Below are positions 59,674 through 64,000 of a DNA stretch of 64,000 bases, one piece after another; position 1 is the first letter of the stretch; the number at the start of each line of letters is the position of its first letter. The position numbers and the translations under genes were made by a program. This DNA is from Tetramitus jugosus (lineage: Eukaryota > Heterolobosea > Eutetramitea > Acrasida > Vahlkampfiidae): positions 124,001 to 188,000 of the forward strand of contig OW569378.1 of assembly GCA_937625935.1 (NCBI GenBank), in the 5' to 3' direction. The notes beneath the pieces are model-generated. The model ran no database searches, was not told the DNA's origin, and saw only the letters and a program-made list of their open reading frames with translations.

Positions 59674-62022
59674 ATGAAGATCTTGCTACTGCTTGTGTCA
59701 CTTATTGTGGCCTACGGATCCTATTTACTCTACACCAACACAAATCAATATTATATTGATCTCAAGTTGCCAGTTAATACCAAGATCGAGTTCTCTCAAG
59801 ATAAGATCAAGTCTGGTCATGTTCAATTCACAAGATTGCCTACCTCTGGAATTTTACACATGGATGCAGAAGATGACATCTCGTTTGCAAAAGGTCTTGG
59901 TTATGCTCATGCTCATGATCGTTATGCCCAATTGTTCACTCTGAGACTGATCGGACAGGGAAGGTTGTCTGAATGCTTTGCAGCCAGTGAGCAATCACTC
60001 ATTATCGATACTATTATGAGACAAATGTCATTTGCAGAAAATGCAAAGTCAAATATTCATTTGTTGTCAGATCGTGTTTTGCAGTTAGTGGAGGCTTATG
60101 CCGAGGGTATTAATGAGTACATTGAGAAGCATGATAGACCATTGGATTTTATTTTGGCTGGATATGTGCCTGAGTCATGGAAAGCTGTAGATTCATTGAT
60201 GATTGCTAGTCTAGTTGGATTTGCTGGCTTGGCATCCGCTCAGATGGATCAAGAAAAGTTTATCATTTCAGCACTGAAATCCGGTAACAAGGAGACTATT
60301 GATTTAGTGAAGAGATTGTACTCACCTCATCTGGATCAATTTGATCAATTTGTGAGTCAAGAAATTCTTGACAAGCTGTCACTTGAAGTACCACTCATAC
60401 CCGAGCACATTGCCATTTTCAAGAAAATTCCTCAATTGATTGGAAGCAACAATTGGGTTGTCAGTGGTAAGAAGTCAGTCTCCGGAAAACCTATTATGGC
60501 TTTCGATCCTCATTTGGATATATCTAGGATTCCTGGATTCTGGTATGAAGTATCAGCTAAAATCTCAGGTACTAACACTAGCATCGTTGGTGTGTCTGTC
60601 CCAGGTATCGTTGGTATTGTTATGGGTAGAACTAACAAGGTAGCATCCTCTTTTACCTATGGATTCATGGATATGGTCGACTATTTTATTGAAGACTGCA
60701 GAGATATGAAATGCAGAGATGATAATGACTATGTACCAGTTGAGAAATCTGTGTCCACTTTAAAACGCAAGGGTGACTCAGATATCGACATTGTAACATT
60801 CAAAACAAGAAATGGTGTTCTTGAGTTTAAGAACTCCTCTTCTCACACATTCCCTGATGGCTACTACCTCTCTAGAGCCTATACTCATGAGAGAGGACCA
60901 GGAGGAGTTGGCACTCTTTCAACGATTGCCCTTTCACATACAATTAAGTCTTTGAGTGAGATGAGTTCCTTGGTGGTCCAAACTGACACTTCTACCAACT
61001 TGTTACTTGCAGATGACGAGGGAAACATTGGTTTGTATCAGACAGGATTGGCTCCTGTGCGTGCAAGCTCTGGTCTATTTCCTTTATTAGGTTGGAATCG
61101 AGAGCATCAATGGAAGGGTTTTATACCAGGTGGAGAGCTCAAGAGAGTTATAAATCCTGAGGAGGGATTCATCGCTACTGCCAACAATGAACAAAACGAT
61201 CATCATATGGTTGTTAATACTCATATGGGCGAGTATAGAGCAGATAGAATCAAGCAACTCTTGTCCACCAAGCAGAAATTCTCTGTGGAAGACTTTAAGC
61301 CGATCCAAAGAGATAAGACATCGTTGCAAGCTGCCGAGTTCATGAAGTATCTTCGTCCTGTACTGAAGAAGCGCAATGATTCTGTTTCGCAAGCACTGAT
61401 GGAGTGGAATCTACAATATGATGAGAAATCACGAGGTGCCTTTTTGTTTGAAATGTTTTACAGACAACTTTTGATGACAGTGTACGGAAGAATTATTGGA
61501 GAAGAAGTCTGGCGTGGCTTAACAAACACTGCTGTTGTGGTAGAGTTTTTCCATTACTTTGATAGAGTGTTGTTGGAGAAGGAGCCAAGAATGGAAGATA
61601 ATGCCTTGATCTGGCAGTCAAAGACAAGAGAAGAAATATTTGAAGAAGTTTGGAGTAAAGTGCAAGAGCAATTGGTGAGAGAAGAGAAGACAATGACTCA
61701 ATACGGCCAGTATCACCAACTAACACTATGGAATCTGTTTTACAGAGCGATTCTGCCTGACTCTCTCGGTTTGTATCTGGGCATTCATAAGGGACCATTC
61801 CCATTCTTGGGTAGTCGAGCCACAGTGCAACAAGCTCAAATATTTACTCAAGGACCAATGGAATCAACATTTGGTGCTTCGTACCGTTGCGTTACAGATA
61901 TGAGTGAACTCAGAGCACAATCTTCACTTCCAGGAGGTTCCAGCGACAACATTCTCAGCCCTCTTTACGCAAACAGACTTCAATCATTCTTTGCGGACGA
62001 GTATGCCATCACAGACTTGTAA
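59674..62022 (+). CDS. Penicillin-acylase-family Ntn hydrolase, secreted or membrane-anchored
   Basis: Single exon, 782 residues with an N-terminal hydrophobic segment (LLLLVSLIVAYGSYLL), i.e. signal peptide or anchor. The alpha-chain region begins FAKGLGYAHAHDRYAQLFTLRLIGQGRLSE, typical of the family. The processing site and catalytic residue are in LIGSNNWVVSGKKSVSGKPIMAFDPHL, where Ser258 becomes the N-terminal nucleophile of the beta chain. Later family motifs are GVSVPGIVGIVMGRTNKVASSFT and ATANNEQNDH. The expected N/R residues of the active site appear present. The family cleaves amide bonds of acyl side chains such as penicillins, acyl-homoserine lactones or lipids. The family is mostly bacterial, with some eukaryotic members; the substrate is unknown. 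Confidence 0.85.
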   Translation: MKILLLLVSLIVAYGSYLLYTNTNQYYIDLKLPVNTKIEFSQDKIKSGHVQFTRLPTSGILHMDAEDDISFAKGLGYAHAHDRYAQLFTLRLIGQGRLSECFAASEQSLIIDTIMRQMSFAENAKSNIHLLSDRVLQLVEAYAEGINEYIEKHDRPLDFILAGYVPESWKAVDSLMIASLVGFAGLASAQMDQEKFIISALKSGNKETIDLVKRLYSPHLDQFDQFVSQEILDKLSLEVPLIPEHIAIFKKIPQLIGSNNWVVSGKKSVSGKPIMAFDPHLDISRIPGFWYEVSAKISGTNTSIVGVSVPGIVGIVMGRTNKVASSFTYGFMDMVDYFIEDCRDMKCRDDNDYVPVEKSVSTLKRKGDSDIDIVTFKTRNGVLEFKNSSSHTFPDGYYLSRAYTHERGPGGVGTLSTIALSHTIKSLSEMSSLVVQTDTSTNLLLADDEGNIGLYQTGLAPVRASSGLFPLLGWNREHQWKGFIPGGELKRVINPEEGFIATANNEQNDHHMVVNTHMGEYRADRIKQLLSTKQKFSVEDFKPIQRDKTSLQAAEFMKYLRPVLKKRNDSVSQALMEWNLQYDEKSRGAFLFEMFYRQLLMTVYGRIIGEEVWRGLTNTAVVVEFFHYFDRVLLEKEPRMEDNALIWQSKTREEIFEEVWSKVQEQLVREEKTMTQYGQYHQLTLWNLFYRAILPDSLGLYLGIHKGPFPFLGSRATVQQAQIFTQGPMESTFGASYRCVTDMSELRAQSSLPGGSSDNILSPLYANRLQSFFADEYAITDL

Positions 62023-62157
62023 ACAGAGCCAGTCCAAAAACGTCAGAACATTCGGCAAAATAAAACGAACTGCGCCCAACAAAAAAAGAACAAGCTCCGC
62101 GCAGAAAAAAACCCAATCACATCCCTGTTCACAAAACAACGACTTGTTTTTTTCATA

Positions 62158-63261
62158 ATGGAGGAACTACCGGATGAATTGCTGCTTATTGTCTTGGATT
62201 TTTTGAACTCTGACGAAATTTATTGCATCGTCTCTCGTGTCAATAGACACTGGTTCGACGTCATCCATGACCGATGTCCCTGGAAGGCACGAAGCTTACA
62301 ATTATTTTCTCCGACTACCCGGTCGGAGAAGGAATTTGAAGAGTTTACGGCGGATATGGACATTGTGGATTGGAGAAGGTTGTATCGTATGGTCAACCCA
62401 ACCAAATTCTCTCAATTTGACCCAGCTAGAACATGTGCAAGTCTAGAGAGAGTTTGTGATGGTTCCTATTTGCGTTTCCGTCAGAACATGCAGCTCTCCA
62501 ACTGCAGTTCACAAACTCTGAACGGATTCAAGCCAAAGAATCAATTGCTGTACATTTGGGAGGTCAAGGTGCAAACTCACAAGTCTGCCAATCTGTCCAT
62601 TGGACTCGCAGATCACTATTTTCGATTGGAGGAGAACTTTGTGGGTTACAGGGCGCAAAATGCACCTGATCACGTGAAAGCTCCATCATTTTCACTGAGC
62701 AGCGATGGTAAATTGCGTAAGGGACTTGATTCAATTGATAGCCAACTCGGAACATGTTATGGTGAGTCGGACCATGTTACCATTATTGTTCGTTGTGATA
62801 CGGATGTGCCATCGATGCTATTTTTCAAGAATGGTGAATTAGTGGCTGATTGGAATACGGATGGTATTGACATGGATCGAATGTACTACTTTTCTGTCAC
62901 TCTCTATTCACCACTAGATGAATTGTACATTGTGACGGAGGCAGAGGAGAAGCAACCACCACCAAGAGAGGCAATAAGTGAATATGAAACGCCTTGGCCT
63001 CAAGAAACTGTGGATGATTTTGCAGATACTTCTGGGATCTTGTTGCCTGAAGAGGGAGACGACGAACCAACCAAACGTCGTCACACGTACAGCATTTCCA
63101 TAGACGAGGTCATTGAGATTTACAAAAGTGTTCGTGCCAACAAATTACTTTCGAAAAAAGAAACAAAAACAAAAGTTGTGGAGACTGTGAATACCACACC
63201 GACGCAGGTGCCAAAAAAGACAGCTCCAGCTCCTCCGAAAAGATATTGTTCGCTCATGTAA
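62158..63261 (+). CDS. F-box / SPRY protein with C-terminal CaaX box
   Basis: Single exon, 367 residues. The first ~45 residues form an F-box (LPDELLLIVLDFLNSDEIYCIVSRVNRHWFDVI). A SPRY domain follows at ~95-260 (YIWEVKVQTHKSANLSIGLAD, SDHVTIIVRCDT...MLFFKNGELVADW), an arrangement found in FBXO45-type substrate receptors of SCF ligases. The tail includes Pro-rich TAPAPPKR and ends in CSLM, a textbook CaaX box, so the protein is probably farnesylated and membrane-bound. F-box proteins with CaaX boxes exist (for example FBXL2), but combined with a SPRY domain this is unusual. It should recruit a membrane-associated protein for ubiquitination. Confidence 0.88.
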   Translation: MEELPDELLLIVLDFLNSDEIYCIVSRVNRHWFDVIHDRCPWKARSLQLFSPTTRSEKEFEEFTADMDIVDWRRLYRMVNPTKFSQFDPARTCASLERVCDGSYLRFRQNMQLSNCSSQTLNGFKPKNQLLYIWEVKVQTHKSANLSIGLADHYFRLEENFVGYRAQNAPDHVKAPSFSLSSDGKLRKGLDSIDSQLGTCYGESDHVTIIVRCDTDVPSMLFFKNGELVADWNTDGIDMDRMYYFSVTLYSPLDELYIVTEAEEKQPPPREAISEYETPWPQETVDDFADTSGILLPEEGDDEPTKRRHTYSISIDEVIEIYKSVRANKLLSKKETKTKVVETVNTTPTQVPKKTAPAPPKRYCSLM

Positions 63262-63435
63262 TATAGACACCACATACCTTTGTAAACTAAGTTTATTCAA
63301 TTTCACACATTTTCTGAGATCTTCGCTCTGTCGGAACCAAAAACGAGTTCCCTTGCGCGGTTTTCAACTCAGGGAACTTTTGACAAGGTGTCATAACAAA
63401 AATACGAAACAATTTGGGGAAACCACAGAACAAGC

Positions 63436-64000
63436 ATGCAAATCATAAAGTGTCTATTGATACTATGTTTGATCCATTTATTATGTCCCGAAAGTACCAT
63501 TTCCAATTGGATTCACAAGGGAAGCAACATTCCATTCGGCATCTCGTTTGTGCGTGCCCAAAGGGTTCGCAGAGTAAATGTTCCTCTAGGTGCACTCATC
63601 ACGGCAGGTGTTCATGGATCGTCACATCAAATGGCCATGGAGATTGCTGTCGAAGCATTGAATGCTCTACCACCTCTAACACCTGAACAATCTCTCTTCA
63701 AGATTCAACCCGTTTTCTCTCTCAAGGTACGTAACACGACTGGACCACAGAATGCGGTTCAACAGGCTTCGGATCTGATCACTGTTGATCAAGTAGTGGG
63801 TATTGCTGGTCCTGTCTATAGCTCGGAATCCCTGCCCATCTCCTACCAGGTAGCTACGCCGATGAAGAAACCGATTGTAAGTTATGGTGCAACGAGTGGA
63901 GCACTTGGAAATATGACCGAACACCCTTATTTCATGAGAACTGTTCCCGCCAATCAACATATATCAGAAGCTCTAGTTGATTTGATGTATTTGATGGAAT
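63436..64000 (+). CDS. N-terminal part of a receptor with periplasmic-binding-protein-like ligand domain (3' truncated)
   Basis: The frame opens with ATG at 63436 and is still open at the window end, giving 188 residues. A signal peptide is clear (IIKCLLILCLIHLLCPES). The segment LITAGVHGSSHQMAMEIAVEALNAL and the following DQVVGIAGPVYSSESLPISYQVATPMKKPIVSYGATSGAL...PYFMRTVP match the receptor ligand-binding region (ANF receptor / type 1 periplasmic-binding fold) found in GABA-B-like GPCRs, glutamate receptors and receptor cyclases. The 'FxRTVP' motif is typical. The rest of the protein, which would tell whether it is a GPCR, channel or cyclase, lies outside the window. Confidence 0.82.
   Translation, partial: MQIIKCLLILCLIHLLCPESTISNWIHKGSNIPFGISFVRAQRVRRVNVPLGALITAGVHGSSHQMAMEIAVEALNALPPLTPEQSLFKIQPVFSLKVRNTTGPQNAVQQASDLITVDQVVGIAGPVYSSESLPISYQVATPMKKPIVSYGATSGALGNMTEHPYFMRTVPANQHISEALVDLMYLME

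Noticed and set aside
63414..63686. 90-codon plus-strand frame at the window end
   Set aside because: It is another frame of the receptor gene, whose frame gives a signal peptide and ligand-binding motifs and stays open to the window end.
1..64000. tRNA, rRNA, CRISPR arrays, insertion sequences and long terminal repeats
   Set aside because: I looked for cloverleaf-like A/B boxes, transposase or reverse transcriptase motifs and regularly spaced repeats and found none that could be supported by eye.

Overview
This window is nuclear DNA of a protist with compact, intron-poor genes. It holds 34 complete protein-coding genes and two cut off by the window edges. The style points to a heterolobosean amoeboflagellate of the Naegleria type: short introns (20 inferred, 55-244 nt, mostly GTATGT-like donors), long Asn/Gln/Ser/Thr runs in otherwise conserved proteins, CAA/AAC-rich 5' leaders, and ciliate/flagellate-associated families beside amoeboid signalling genes. 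This placement is inferred from style and gene content only; no marker such as rRNA is present. The standard genetic code applies: about 25 TAA, 9 TAG and 1 TGA stops. No tRNA, rRNA, transposon or CRISPR array was recognised.

Layout. 1-12.5 kb: tail of an unknown gene, a PAK-type kinase, a CCDC81-like HU-domain protein, a PIN/NYN-nuclease-like protein, a divergent actin-like protein, coatomer delta, and an LRR/coiled-coil/EF-hand protein. 12.9-23 kb: an OCIA-like membrane protein, a giant RhoGAP-C2 protein, a COQ8/ADCK-type kinase and an RCC1-repeat protein. 23-34.8 kb: a SHAQKYF-MYB factor, an EF-hand/PIP-kinase fusion, an unknown low-complexity protein, pterin-4a-carbinolamine dehydratase, a lysine-rich chromatin-like protein, a TPR protein, a CREST-type membrane protein and a USP2/21-like deubiquitinase. 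34.8-49.3 kb: condensin II NCAPH2, an RRM protein, an RNA-triphosphatase-like phosphatase, PAAF1, glutaminyl-tRNA synthetase, an MLO-like protein and a Nup58-like FG nucleoporin. 49.4-64 kb: CDK7, MED22, a C2-calpain, TRAPPC4, PP2A methylesterase, a cytochrome P450, proline dehydrogenase, a penicillin-acylase-like hydrolase, a prenylation-motif F-box/SPRY protein, and the start of a ligand-binding receptor.

The genes are packed as alternating divergent and convergent pairs. Convergent stops lie 23-90 bp apart, and one convergent pair (MED22/calpain) overlaps in coding sequence by 17 nt. Divergent starts lie as little as 85 bp apart, and many of these shared promoters carry an E2F-like T-rich/GGCGC element. 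Most genes are unrelated housekeeping genes. A few neighbours are functionally coherent: CDK7 with MED22 (RNA polymerase II initiation), and proteins of calcium, lipid and Rho signalling.

The most interesting items are the EF-hand PIP kinase, the nuclease-like protein with a possible degenerate DEDD segment, the CaaX-ended F-box/SPRY protein, an initiator exon that may consist only of the ATG, the shared-promoter motif, and protist MLO and penicillin-acylase homologues.
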